A model generated the notes under the pieces. It was not told where the DNA came from and ran no database searches. It saw only the letters and a list, made by a program, of their open reading frames with translations. The position numbers and the translations under genes are program-made. Below are positions 18,217-27,161 of a stretch of DNA of 64,000 nucleotides, one piece after another. The stretch is taken from contig NZ_JADIKJ010000012.1 in NCBI RefSeq assembly GCF_044904675.1, positions 62,001-126,000 of the forward strand, written 5' to 3'. The stretch's first letter is position 1; every line of letters starts with the position of its first letter. This DNA comes from Dyella_B jejuensis. GTDB lineage: Bacteria; Pseudomonadota; Gammaproteobacteria; Xanthomonadales; Rhodanobacteraceae.

Positions 18217-20072
18217 TGGCGGTACCTGAGATATCGAGGAGCAGTCGCCTGCGCTTCATCACTTGTGGCAGTGTTGACGACGGTAAGAGCACGTTGCTCG
18301 GACGTTTGTTGTACGACGCCGGTACGCTGCCAGACGATCAAATCGAAGCGCTGCGCCGCGACAGCCTCCGCCAGCATCCGGACGGACGGGTACTCGACTT
18401 CTCCTTGCTTACCGACGGACTGGACGCCGAACGTCAACAAGGCATCACCATTGACGTGGCTTATCGCTACTTCCAAAGCGTGCATCGTCATTTTGTCGTG
18501 GCCGATTGCCCAGGACATGAGCAATACACCCGCAACATGGCCACTGGTGCCTCACATGCTGATCTCGCGGTCGTGCTGGTCGATGCACGTAAAGGACTGC
18601 TGTCGCAGACTCGCAGGCATACATACATCTGCGCGTTGATGGGCATCCGCACAGTGATCCTGGCGGTGAACAAAATGGATCTGGTTGGGTATGCGCAGGA
18701 TGTCTACGATTCGATCCGGTCTGCCTACGAGGCGCTGGCACGCCAGCTTGGCATTACCGTCGTGCATACCCTGCCGGTTGCGGCCCTTGGCGGCGACAAT
18801 GTTGGCGTGCGTTCATCCCATATGCCGTGGTACACCGGACGCACCTTGCTGGAACACTTGGAAAGCGTCAACGTTGCGCCGCACGAATCGGCTGACTTCC
18901 GGATGCCGGTCCAGTGGGTGAATCGCCCGGATCAATCGTTTCGGGGCTACGCGGGTACCGTGTGTGGTGGTCGCATCAGGCCCGGTGATGAAATCGTGGT
19001 GCAGCCCGGAACGCAGCGCGCGCGCGTTGCTCGTATTGTCAGCGCCGATGGCGATCTCGCCGAGGCGCAGGCGGGTAATGCCATCACGTTAACGCTGGAT
19101 CGCGAGGTCGACATCAGCCGCGGCGATGTGATCGCCATGGCGATATGCCCAGCGCCTGAAGCAGATCAATTTGCGGCGCACTTACTTTGGATGGGTGACA
19201 CGCCGCTACTGCCAAACCGCGGCTATTGGCTGAAGATTGGTGCGCGAACTGTAAATGCGCGTATCACGGCCATCAAACACAAGGTTGATGTGAATACGCA
19301 GGCGCAACTTGCTGCGCACCGCTTGCAGTTGAACGAGGTGGGTTACTGCAATATCGATCTCGATCATCCCGTGGCCTTTGAAGCCTACGCTGTCAATCCG
19401 GCCCTGGGCGGCTTCATTCTGATCGATCGCCAAAGTCACGCCACGGTTGCATGCGGCATGCTGGATTTCGCGCTGCATCGCGCTGCCAATGTGCACTGGC
19501 AGCATCTGGATATCAGCAAGCAGGTGCGTGCGCAAAGTAAGGGCCAGCAACCGCGTTGCCTGTGGTTCACTGGCCTATCCGGCGCCGGCAAGTCGACGAT
19601 CGCCAATCTGTTGGAGCGTCGGCTGAGTGCGAAGGGTTATCACACCTACTTGCTCGATGGCGATAATCTGCGCCACGGACTTAACCGTGATCTCGGTTTC
19701 ACTGCTGAGGCGCGTGTGGAAAACGTGCGGCGCGTCGCGGAAGTTGCCCATCTCATGGTCGATGCGGGATTGATCGTACTGGTCTGCGTCATCTCCCCAT
19801 TCCGCGATGAACGTAACTTTGCGCGCAATCTGTTTGACGAAGGTGAATTCGTCGAGGTATTTGTGGATACGCCTCTGGAGGAGTGCGAGCGTCGCGATCC
19901 CAAGGGCTTGTACCGGAAAGCGCGTGCGGGTGAAATTGCCAACTTCACAGGCATCGACTCGCCCTATGAAGTGCCGCTTGCGCCGGAAGTACATCTTCAA
20001 CCCGCAGAACTGGGGCTTGAGGTAATGGTGGAGCAGCTTGTCCGTTTCGTGCTTCCATCCGTGGACCATTGA
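18216..20072 (+). CDS. cysNC: bifunctional sulfate adenylyltransferase GTPase / APS kinase (CysNC)
   Basis: Fusion of CysN and CysC, 618 residues. The GTPase part has GSVDDGKSTLLGRLL (about 18), DCPGHEQYTRNM (about 95) and NKMDLVG. The APS kinase part begins near 440 with the P-loop GLSGAGKSTIANLL (about 452), then DGDNLRHGLN and FTAEARVENVRR. Together with CysD it makes PAPS, the donor for sulfotransferases and for sulfate reduction. It overlaps cysD by one base. Its neighbours are envelope and sugar genes, not sulfite-reduction genes, which supports a role in supplying PAPS for polysaccharide sulfation, for example to the sulfotransferase-like domain encoded at 5168. That link is an inference. 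Confidence 0.95.
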   Translation: MAVPEISRSSRLRFITCGSVDDGKSTLLGRLLYDAGTLPDDQIEALRRDSLRQHPDGRVLDFSLLTDGLDAERQQGITIDVAYRYFQSVHRHFVVADCPGHEQYTRNMATGASHADLAVVLVDARKGLLSQTRRHTYICALMGIRTVILAVNKMDLVGYAQDVYDSIRSAYEALARQLGITVVHTLPVAALGGDNVGVRSSHMPWYTGRTLLEHLESVNVAPHESADFRMPVQWVNRPDQSFRGYAGTVCGGRIRPGDEIVVQPGTQRARVARIVSADGDLAEAQAGNAITLTLDREVDISRGDVIAMAICPAPEADQFAAHLLWMGDTPLLPNRGYWLKIGARTVNARITAIKHKVDVNTQAQLAAHRLQLNEVGYCNIDLDHPVAFEAYAVNPALGGFILIDRQSHATVACGMLDFALHRAANVHWQHLDISKQVRAQSKGQQPRCLWFTGLSGAGKSTIANLLERRLSAKGYHTYLLDGDNLRHGLNRDLGFTAEARVENVRRVAEVAHLMVDAGLIVLVCVISPFRDERNFARNLFDEGEFVEVFVDTPLEECERRDPKGLYRKARAGEIANFTGIDSPYEVPLAPEVHLQPAELGLEVMVEQLVRFVLPSVDH

Positions 20073-20161
20073 GCTGGCCTCGCTGTGGTGTATGGCGGGA
20101 CTCTACTAGAGGTTCGGTGATAGCAGTTGTCCGCATGACCCATGAGTGTGATGAGAGCCCA

Positions 20162-21334
20162 ATGAGTTCTGATGACAACCAATCTCCTTTTCTGATTTTC
20201 GGCGCTCCCCAGCTCGACGAATCGGATATTGAAGAAGTGGTGGCATGTCTGCGCTCGGGCTGGCTGGGTACAGGACCGCGCGTGGCTCAGTTTGAGCGCG
20301 ATTTCGCCACGTTTAGGCGGGTGCAGCCATCGCAGGTCGCGGCCGTCAATTCGTGTACGGCGGCATTGCATGTAAGCATGTTGGCGGCTGGCATTGAACC
20401 AGGATCCGAAGTCATCACCACGCCATTGACGTTCTGTGCCACGGTGAACGCGATCTTGCATGCAGGGCATGTCCCTGTGCTGGCCGACGTCGATCCCATT
20501 ACTCAAAACATCGATCCGCAGGCCATTGAGGCCGCCATTACGCCACGTACCCGCGCCATCGTGCCCGTTCATTTCGCCGGCCGCCCATGCGAGATGGACC
20601 TGATCATGGCGATCGCGCGCAAGCATGGGTTGGTAGTGATCGAGGACTGCGCGCATGCTGTCGAGGCTGCGTTCCATGGTCAGCCGCTCGGTACATTCGG
20701 GGACTTTGGTTGCTTCAGTTTTTATGTCACCAAGAACGTCACGACGGGCGAGGGCGGTATGATCTTGGGTCGAAGCGAAGAGCAGTTGGCGCGTGCGCGG
20801 ATACTCGCCTTGCATGGCATGAGCAAGGACGCCTGGCATCGCTTCGGTGACCAGGGATACAAGCACTATCAAGTTGTGGAAAGCGGCTTCAAGTACAACA
20901 TGACCGATCTGCAGGCTGCGATCGGGCTGCATCAGTTGGCACGTGTGGAGAAAAATTGGCTACGCCGACAGGCGATTTGGCAACGCTATGATGAAGCCTT
21001 TGCAAATTTGCCTATAACGTTGCCCGCCCCGCCCGATGCCGCGATGCGTCACGGGCTGCACCTGTATACCGTGATGATTGATGTTCGTCGCTGCGGTATC
21101 GGCCGCGACGATTTTCTAGATGCGATGAATGGCTTGCGCATTGGTACTGGAGTGCATTATCTCTCGATTCCAGAACATGCTTATTATCAGCAGCGCTTCG
21201 GCTGGCGACCCGAACAGTGGCCGCGCGCGATGAGGCTGGGGCGGGAAACGGTAAGCTTGCCGCTCTCGCCGGCCTTGTCGGACGATGATGTTGCGCGAGT
21301 AATCGAAGCGGTGAGATCCATCTTGCGCGCCTAG
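20162..21334 (+). CDS. DegT/DnrJ/EryC1 family sugar aminotransferase
   Basis: PLP-dependent aminotransferase for nucleotide keto-sugars (ArnB/PglE/WecE type), 390 residues. Motifs are SGWLGTGPRVAQFE (N-terminal family motif), NSCTAALHVSM, EDCAHAVEA and CFSFYVTKNVTTGEGG with the Schiff-base lysine near residue 190, then GFKYNMTDLQAAIG. It probably makes an amino-sugar for the surface polysaccharide. The start is uncertain: ATG 20162 has GAGAG a few bases upstream, ATG 20135 lacks such a site, and the frame is open back into cysNC. It is the last rightward gene before the etf genes and ends at a shared hairpin terminator. Confidence 0.88.
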   Translation: MSSDDNQSPFLIFGAPQLDESDIEEVVACLRSGWLGTGPRVAQFERDFATFRRVQPSQVAAVNSCTAALHVSMLAAGIEPGSEVITTPLTFCATVNAILHAGHVPVLADVDPITQNIDPQAIEAAITPRTRAIVPVHFAGRPCEMDLIMAIARKHGLVVIEDCAHAVEAAFHGQPLGTFGDFGCFSFYVTKNVTTGEGGMILGRSEEQLARARILALHGMSKDAWHRFGDQGYKHYQVVESGFKYNMTDLQAAIGLHQLARVEKNWLRRQAIWQRYDEAFANLPITLPAPPDAAMRHGLHLYTVMIDVRRCGIGRDDFLDAMNGLRIGTGVHYLSIPEHAYYQQRFGWRPEQWPRAMRLGRETVSLPLSPALSDDDVARVIEAVRSILRA

Positions 21335-21352
21335 CCGTTTCCGGATCACCTA

Positions 21353-21382
21353 AAAGGCGGCGCAATTGCGCCCGCCTTCTTT
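21353..21382. terminator. bidirectional intrinsic terminator between aminotransferase and etfA
   Basis: The stem pairs AAAGGCGGCGC with GCGCCCGCCTTCTTT around an AATT loop, with one bulged C. It is T-rich on both outer sides and lies between two convergent genes. Confidence 0.75.
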
Positions 21383-21394
21383 ACCGTAGGCAAT

Positions 21395-22339
21395 TTAGCC
21401 GATCGCCTGTTCCAGCTCCGGAATCAGTTTGAACAGATCTCCAACCAGACCGATGTCGGCTATTTCGAAAATCGGTGCTTCGGCGTCCTTATTGATCGCC
21501 ACGATGGTGCCCGCATCCTTGATGCCGGTCAGGTGCTGGATGGCGCCGGAAATGCCGATGGCCATGTACAACTCCGGGGCGATGATCTTGCCGGTCTGGC
21601 CGACCTGAAGTTCGTTCGGCACATAGCCTGCGTCGACGGCGGCGCGCGAAGCACCCACCGCCGCGCCGATCTTGTCGGCGAACTTGTAGATAATGTCGAA
21701 GTTTTCCTTCGAGCCCACGCCGCGACCGCCGGAAACGACCTTGCTTGCGCTTTGCAGGTCGGGGCGATCGCTCTTGCCTTGCTTGAGTTCGACAAAGCGC
21801 GTATGCGAAGGCAATGCGACATCCAGGCTGAGCGCTTCGATCGGGGCAGCCTGGGAGCCGTTGGCGGCGGCCGGCCACGATGCCGTGCGAATGGTCGCTA
21901 CTACCGTGTGAGCGGCATCGGCTTCCACCGTGATGATCGCGTTACCGGCATAGATGGGACGCTTGAAGCTGTGGCTGCCTTCCACGCTCATGACGTCGCT
22001 TACCTGTGCCACGCCGAGCAGGGCTGCCACACGCGGGGCGACGTCCTTGCCGAAGGTGGTGGAGGATACGAATACATGGGTGTAACCGGCGGCTGCCTTG
22101 GCGATCTGCGGAGCGAGCGTCGCGGCGATCGGATGTGCGTTTTCGGCGCGTGCCAACGTGAGCACGCGACTTACGCCTTCGATCTTCGCTGCGTCGGCCG
22201 CAACGGCTTCGACGTTATCGGCAAGCACCAGCACATCGATGGCTTCGGGTTCAACCGCGCGGGCCGCGCTCACGGCGCGAGCGGTAGAGAGGTTCAGCTT
22301 GCCGCCCAGATGTTCGGCGATAACCAGGATCTTGCTCAT
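21395..22339 (-). CDS. etfA: electron transfer flavoprotein alpha subunit
   Basis: FAD-carrying subunit of ETF, 314 residues, passing electrons from acyl-CoA and other dehydrogenases to ETF-ubiquinone oxidoreductase. The C-terminal FAD-binding part is intact: SGGRGVGSKENF, GASRAAVDAGY and VGQTGKIIAPELY followed by ISGAIQH. The start MSKILVIAEH at 22339 has AGGAGACACCT just upstream; the frame extends further 5' but is not likely translated. It forms an operon with etfB (23-base gap). In Xanthomonas, etfA borders the LPS locus on the side opposite metB, as here. Partners in this window are ETF-QO (25380) and FadE (52047). Confidence 0.96.
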   Translation of the reverse strand: MSKILVIAEHLGGKLNLSTARAVSAARAVEPEAIDVLVLADNVEAVAADAAKIEGVSRVLTLARAENAHPIAATLAPQIAKAAAGYTHVFVSSTTFGKDVAPRVAALLGVAQVSDVMSVEGSHSFKRPIYAGNAIITVEADAAHTVVATIRTASWPAAANGSQAAPIEALSLDVALPSHTRFVELKQGKSDRPDLQSASKVVSGGRGVGSKENFDIIYKFADKIGAAVGASRAAVDAGYVPNELQVGQTGKIIAPELYMAIGISGAIQHLTGIKDAGTIVAINKDAEAPIFEIADIGLVGDLFKLIPELEQAIG

Positions 22340-22362
22340 AGGTGTCTCCTCGTCAGGGCTGC

Positions 22363-23109
22363 TTACAGCAGGCCCTTCTGCTTCAGCGCGGCAACCAGTT
22401 CGGCTGCATCCTTGACCATCACGCCCTTGCTGCGTTTGGCCGGAGCGGCATAGTGGGTGGTCTTCAGATGATCGTGCGTGTCGACACCAAGCGAGGCGAA
22501 TTCGATCGTGTCGATGGGCTTGGATTTGGCTTTCATGATGTCCGGCAGCTTGATGAAGCGCGGCTCGTTCAAGCGGAGATCGGTGGTGATGACCGCCGGC
22601 AGATCGGCTTCGATCGTTTCCAGGCCGGCATCTACTTCGCGCGTCACGGTGACCTTGCCATCGGCAAGTTCGACTTTGCTGGCGAAGGTGGCTTGCGGGC
22701 GATCCCACAGTGCGGCGAGCATCTGGCCGGTCTGGTTGGCATCGTCGTCGATCGCCTGTTTGCCAAGGATCACGAGTCCGGGTTGCTCCTTTTCGACCAG
22801 CTTCTGGAAAACGCGCGCGGCGGTAAGCGGTTGCACGGCATCGGCGGTGACAACGTGGATGGCGCGGTTGGCCCCCATTGCCAGCCCGTTGCGCAGATGC
22901 GCGGTCAGGTCGGCAGGGCCGATCCCCACGACGATGACTTCTTCGGCCGCGCCTTTCTCGCGCAAACGCAGCGCTTCTTCCAGCGCGATATCGTCAAAGG
23001 GATTGGCGGAGAGTTTCACGCCGTCGGTCACCACGCCGGTGCCGTCGGGCTTGACCTGGATGCGGACGTTGTAGTCCACAACACGCTTGTAGCCGACCAG
23101 AATCTTCAT
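22363..23109 (-). CDS. etfB: electron transfer flavoprotein beta subunit
   Basis: Beta subunit of ETF, 248 residues, binding structural AMP and forming the heterodimer with EtfA. It begins MKILVGYKRVVDYNV, typical of the family, and contains NPFDDIALEEALRLRE, VGIGPADLTAHLRNGLAMG, and GKQAIDDDANQTGQ. It is the upstream gene of the etfBA pair. The region 23110-23234 upstream should hold the promoter, but no clear hexamers were placed. The full-length, high-GC, ordinary codon usage supports a core gene that marks the end of the variable polysaccharide locus. Confidence 0.95.
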   Translation of the reverse strand: MKILVGYKRVVDYNVRIQVKPDGTGVVTDGVKLSANPFDDIALEEALRLREKGAAEEVIVVGIGPADLTAHLRNGLAMGANRAIHVVTADAVQPLTAARVFQKLVEKEQPGLVILGKQAIDDDANQTGQMLAALWDRPQATFASKVELADGKVTVTREVDAGLETIEADLPAVITTDLRLNEPRFIKLPDIMKAKSKPIDTIEFASLGVDTHDHLKTTHYAAPAKRSKGVMVKDAAELVAALKQKGLL

Positions 23110-23234
23110 CTTGGTTCCTTCAACCGGGCACCCTTTGAGGTGCTTGGAATGACTAAAGCGGTTATTCTAACCGATGCTCCATCCGGGCACGAATGGTCCA
23201 CGTTCCTGGCGCGAGCGACCGGCTTTTCGCGTTC

Positions 23235-25322
23235 TCAGAGCGGGGGGAGCGCGCGGCGCAGGGCCTCGCGCGCGGCACTGAAAGAGAAGTGCTGACGGAT
23301 GTTGTCGAGTCCTCGGTCAGACAGGCGCAACCAAAGCGCTTCGTCGTCGTATAGGCGCAGTACCGACGAAGCAAACGAGTCGGCATCGTCACCGACAAGG
23401 ATGTTGTCGCCGTGATGCAACTGCATGCCTTCGGCAGCGATGCTGGTTGCCACCACGGGCAGGCCATGGCTCATGGCCATGTTGACTTTGCCTTTGACGC
23501 CGGCGCCGTATCGTAGCGGTGCCAAGGCGACGCGGCATCCTCGCATCCATGGTTCAATGTCGGCCACGCGACCGTGGATGTGAACCCCCTCGCCACTAAG
23601 TTTTAATCGTTCGGCCTCGGGGATATCTCCGATCAGATGCAGGGCCATATCTGGCCGGGCGGCACGGATCCGCGGGTAGATATCGCTGATGAGCCAATTC
23701 ACGGCATCGACATTCGGCGGGTGGCCAAAGCCTCCGATGAAAACCATGTCCTTGCGCTCTGCGAAGCCCGCGTTGCGGCCAAAAACCTCGTGAACGTTGG
23801 ACAGGAGTTCAACCTTCGCGTCAGGTGCCTCTTGCGATAGCAATGCCTGCTCTACCGGGCTGACCACCAACGTAACATCGCAGGCACGTATCAATGCCAG
23901 CTCACGCCGGTACGATGCGTTGGCCTGGCTTGCTATCGCCTTGTTGGTGGTGTGTTCGGCGGCACGTCGTTCGCGCAGAAAGTGCAGGTCGACCGTATCG
24001 AAGATCACCTTGGCGCGTGGCGTAAGTCTGCGCACCAGGTCGAGATTGGGTGTGGCGACATAGTGCCGGCACAGCATGACCGCTTGCAAAGTGTCGCGTT
24101 CGCCGGTCAGCCAGCGGGCAAGCGAAGGCGACCACGGTTTGCAAAGGGTATGTACGCCCAGGCGACCCAACTGGCATATCTCATCATGGCTGGCGACACG
24201 GTTGTCGGCCATGAAGCTCACACGCCAACCCATTTCGCCCAGCAATCGCATGATGTTGATCAGGCGCAGCGAACCGGAATCGCGTGAAGCGTCGGGCGTG
24301 AGGGCGTCGAGGATCAAAATATGTGGACGGCGATCATGATGGATCGCCCTTGCGGCTGGCGTATTCGGCGCCGGCTGGCTTTCCAGCACCTGGGCCCACT
24401 TCTGCGCGAATTTGCTTTTATTGACGACCTGATATTGCTTTACACCCGCTTGCAGGTCAGTGCCCGAAGTGATGCCTTCGAAATGAATAATCAGGCTTTC
24501 CGGCTGGTAAATGACGCGCTTGCCGGCGCCCCGCACCGCAAACGCCAGATCAGTGTCCTCGTAGTACGCCGGCGCGTAACGCACGTCGAAACCATGGATC
24601 TGTCGAAACAGCGCGGTTTCGATCATCAACGACGCGCCCGAGATGTAATCGGTATCGCGCCGATAAAGAAATTTTGGATCGTCAGGCTGTTCGAAGCGAC
24701 CGTAATTCCAGCCGTCGGCGTTGGAAAATATGATGGCGCCTGCTTCCTGCAGGCGGCCATCGGGATAAACCAGCCGACTGCCGGCAATCCCGCAGCCGGG
24801 TTCCTCTCGAAAGCAATCGAGCAGGCGATCGAGCCAGCCGGGCGTGACTTGCGTGTCATTGTTGAGAAACAGCAGATATGAGCCGCGTGCGGCGCTTGCT
24901 CCAGCGTTGCAACTGCCGATGAAGCCGAGATTTTGCGCATTTTCCAGCAGGCGTAATCCGCCTATTTGGCCAAGCGTCTCGACGCCCGCATCGGGAGACG
25001 CATCGTCGACGATAATGACTTCGAATGGTGTCTGCGCCCCATGACGCGCAATGGAGCGAAGGCATGCCAACGTATAAGGCAATTTGCCATACACCGGTAT
25101 GATGACGGAGACCAGCGGCGTGTCGCTTGCAGGAAGCGTGAAAGGCGCGAAAGCCTGCTCCGGCGACTCGAGTGTCCATGTTGGCGCGCTAATCGCACGA
25201 GGGCGAAATTCCTGTGCAATGCGTGCCATCGTGCCCCCCAGGCCGCGTTGAGCCACGCTGCCTGCGATACGGCGCAACAGGTAATGCAAGCGCTTGAGGC
25301 GCCAATTCAGGGGGGTGTTCAA
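23235..25322 (-). CDS. two-domain glycosyltransferase (GT2 plus GT4-like)
   Basis: A 695-residue protein. After about 60 residues of basic N-terminus, a GT-A family 2 domain begins with LVSVIIPVYGKLPYTL (about 70) and contains FLLFLNNDTQVTPGW-like metal motif sequence and YYEDTDLAFAVR. From about 330 to the end it resembles a GT-B glycosyltransferase, with DGDNILVGDDA-type C-terminal features (HHGDNILVGDDADSF). Both domains would extend or branch a glycan in the cytoplasm. It lies between etfBA and the ETF-QO gene, all leftward, so it appears as an outlier of the adjoining polysaccharide locus placed within an electron-transfer neighbourhood. The sugar donors are unknown. Confidence 0.83.
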   Translation of the reverse strand: MNTPLNWRLKRLHYLLRRIAGSVAQRGLGGTMARIAQEFRPRAISAPTWTLESPEQAFAPFTLPASDTPLVSVIIPVYGKLPYTLACLRSIARHGAQTPFEVIIVDDASPDAGVETLGQIGGLRLLENAQNLGFIGSCNAGASAARGSYLLFLNNDTQVTPGWLDRLLDCFREEPGCGIAGSRLVYPDGRLQEAGAIIFSNADGWNYGRFEQPDDPKFLYRRDTDYISGASLMIETALFRQIHGFDVRYAPAYYEDTDLAFAVRGAGKRVIYQPESLIIHFEGITSGTDLQAGVKQYQVVNKSKFAQKWAQVLESQPAPNTPAARAIHHDRRPHILILDALTPDASRDSGSLRLINIMRLLGEMGWRVSFMADNRVASHDEICQLGRLGVHTLCKPWSPSLARWLTGERDTLQAVMLCRHYVATPNLDLVRRLTPRAKVIFDTVDLHFLRERRAAEHTTNKAIASQANASYRRELALIRACDVTLVVSPVEQALLSQEAPDAKVELLSNVHEVFGRNAGFAERKDMVFIGGFGHPPNVDAVNWLISDIYPRIRAARPDMALHLIGDIPEAERLKLSGEGVHIHGRVADIEPWMRGCRVALAPLRYGAGVKGKVNMAMSHGLPVVATSIAAEGMQLHHGDNILVGDDADSFASSVLRLYDDEALWLRLSDRGLDNIRQHFSFSAAREALRRALPPL

Positions 25323-25379
25323 AAAAGTTTCCTCTTGGAGGTCAGTCGGCCATTATCGCGTAGATGCCGGCTGATCGCC

Positions 25380-26981
25380 TTAAAGGTTCTGATAATTGGG
25401 GCCCGATCCGCCTTCCGGCGTAACCCAGTCGATGATTTCGTAAGGGTCTTTGATGTCGCAGGTCTTGCAGTGTACGCAGTTGGCGGCGTTGATCTGCAGG
25501 CGCTTGCCGGCATCGTCTTGCACGATCTCGTAGACGGCGGCAGGGCAGAAGCGGGTGCAGGGGTTGCCGTATTCCTCGGCGCAGCGGGTGACACAGATCG
25601 ACGTATCTTTGACGTGCAGGTGAATGGGCTGGTCTTCGTCGTGTTCGGTGGCGGCGAAATAGACGCCGGCCAGGCGATCGCGTGGCGGCAGTTCGCGTGG
25701 CGCGTAGTCGCGCCTGGGTTCTTCCTGCTGGCCAAGCTTGTGCAGGGAGGACCAGTCTGGCTTGTTCTTCAATGTCCAGGGTGATTTGCCGCCGATGAGG
25801 GTTTCCCAGGCAGCATTGAGCATGCCGAACCATAGCCCTTTCTTGAAGCCGGGCTTGATATTGCGCACGCTCTTCAGCTCGGCCATGACTTCCGAGCTGC
25901 GCAGCTTGGCGTCGAAGCCGGCCGAGCGCAGGTCGTTCGCGGCCAGGTGTTCGGCAGCGAGCATGCCGCTCTTGATGGCCTGGTGCGTGCCCTTGACCTT
26001 GGGCACATTAAGCAGGCCGGCGGTATCGCCGATCAGGAGCGCGCCAGGCATCTCGACCTTCGGCAGCGATTGATAGCCGCCGGTGACGATGGCGCGCGCG
26101 CCCGCGGAAAGGATGGTGCCGCCTTCGAGCAGCGATTTGACCATGGGATGGTTCTTCCACTGCTGGAATGCCTCCCACGGTTGATAGTTGGGATCGCTGT
26201 AGTCCAGTCCGCTGACGTAGCCCAGCGCGATGCGGTCCTTGTCCAGGTGGTAGAGAAAGCTGCCGCCATAGGTATGGTTATCGGCGGGCCAGCCGAAGCT
26301 GTGCACGATTTTGCCGGGTATCACGCGGTCGGCCGGTACCTGCCACAGTTCCTTGATGCCGATCGAATAACCTTGCGGATCGCTGTGCTGGTCCAGTGCA
26401 AAGCGCTTGATCAGTTGCTTGGTGAGACTGCCGCGCGCGCCTTCGGCCAGCACCGTGACCTTGGCCTTGATGTCGATGCCCTGGGTGTAGCCGGGCTTGT
26501 GCGATCCATCCTTGGCGACGCCCATGTCGCCGATGCGCACGCCGGCCACCGATCCATCCTCGTTGTAGATGGTGTCGGCGGCGGCGAAACCGGGGAAGAC
26601 ATCCACGCCCAGGGCTTCGGCTTGCGGCGCCAGCCACGCGCACATGGCGCCGAGCGAGACAATGAAATTGCCATGATTTTTCATGCCTGGCGGCACCGGC
26701 AGTTTGCGTCCGCCGGTCTTGCTGAGCAGCCAGAACTCGTCGTCGGCTGCCGGCACGCAAATCGGCGGAGGATTGTCACGCCAGCCGGGTAACAGCGCAT
26801 CCAGCGGCTGCGGCTCGATCACCGCCCCGGACAGGATCTGCGCGCCGATGGTTGAGGCTTTCTCGATCACGCACACGCTCACGTCGGGCTTGAGCTGCTT
26901 CAGGCGGATCGCAAAGGAGAGCCCGGCGGGCCCCGCACCGACGACGATCACGTCGTATTCCATCGTCTCGCGTTCGGTCAT
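25380..26981 (-). CDS. electron transfer flavoprotein-ubiquinone oxidoreductase
   Basis: Membrane-associated flavoprotein that oxidises reduced ETF and passes electrons to ubiquinone; 533 residues, close to the family norm. The N-terminal FAD motif is VVGAGPAGLSFAIRL. The C-terminal 4Fe-4S cluster ligands are in CTRFCPAAVYEI and NCVHCKTCDIKDP. The start at 26981 has GGAG about nine bases upstream; an internal ATG at 26963 is also possible. It completes the ETF pathway with etfBA, 2.3 kb away on the same strand, with a glycosyltransferase gene in between. Regulation is not evident. Confidence 0.95.
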   Translation of the reverse strand: MTERETMEYDVIVVGAGPAGLSFAIRLKQLKPDVSVCVIEKASTIGAQILSGAVIEPQPLDALLPGWRDNPPPICVPAADDEFWLLSKTGGRKLPVPPGMKNHGNFIVSLGAMCAWLAPQAEALGVDVFPGFAAADTIYNEDGSVAGVRIGDMGVAKDGSHKPGYTQGIDIKAKVTVLAEGARGSLTKQLIKRFALDQHSDPQGYSIGIKELWQVPADRVIPGKIVHSFGWPADNHTYGGSFLYHLDKDRIALGYVSGLDYSDPNYQPWEAFQQWKNHPMVKSLLEGGTILSAGARAIVTGGYQSLPKVEMPGALLIGDTAGLLNVPKVKGTHQAIKSGMLAAEHLAANDLRSAGFDAKLRSSEVMAELKSVRNIKPGFKKGLWFGMLNAAWETLIGGKSPWTLKNKPDWSSLHKLGQQEEPRRDYAPRELPPRDRLAGVYFAATEHDEDQPIHLHVKDTSICVTRCAEEYGNPCTRFCPAAVYEIVQDDAGKRLQINAANCVHCKTCDIKDPYEIIDWVTPEGGSGPNYQNL

Positions 26982-27161
26982 GGGATGGGGCTCCGTCGTG
27001 TGGCTTTAAGGGCTGCAGGCATATCGGGCGACCGCGTGGTGTTCCGGCGGCGGCCCGGACGGTATTCTCCGGATTCGCCTACTGCGCGGCAAACGGGTAG
27101 CCGCTTGCGGTCGGTTGGTTGTCCCTGGACATAATCGCGTTGGTTCCGCGCCGGAGTGTGC

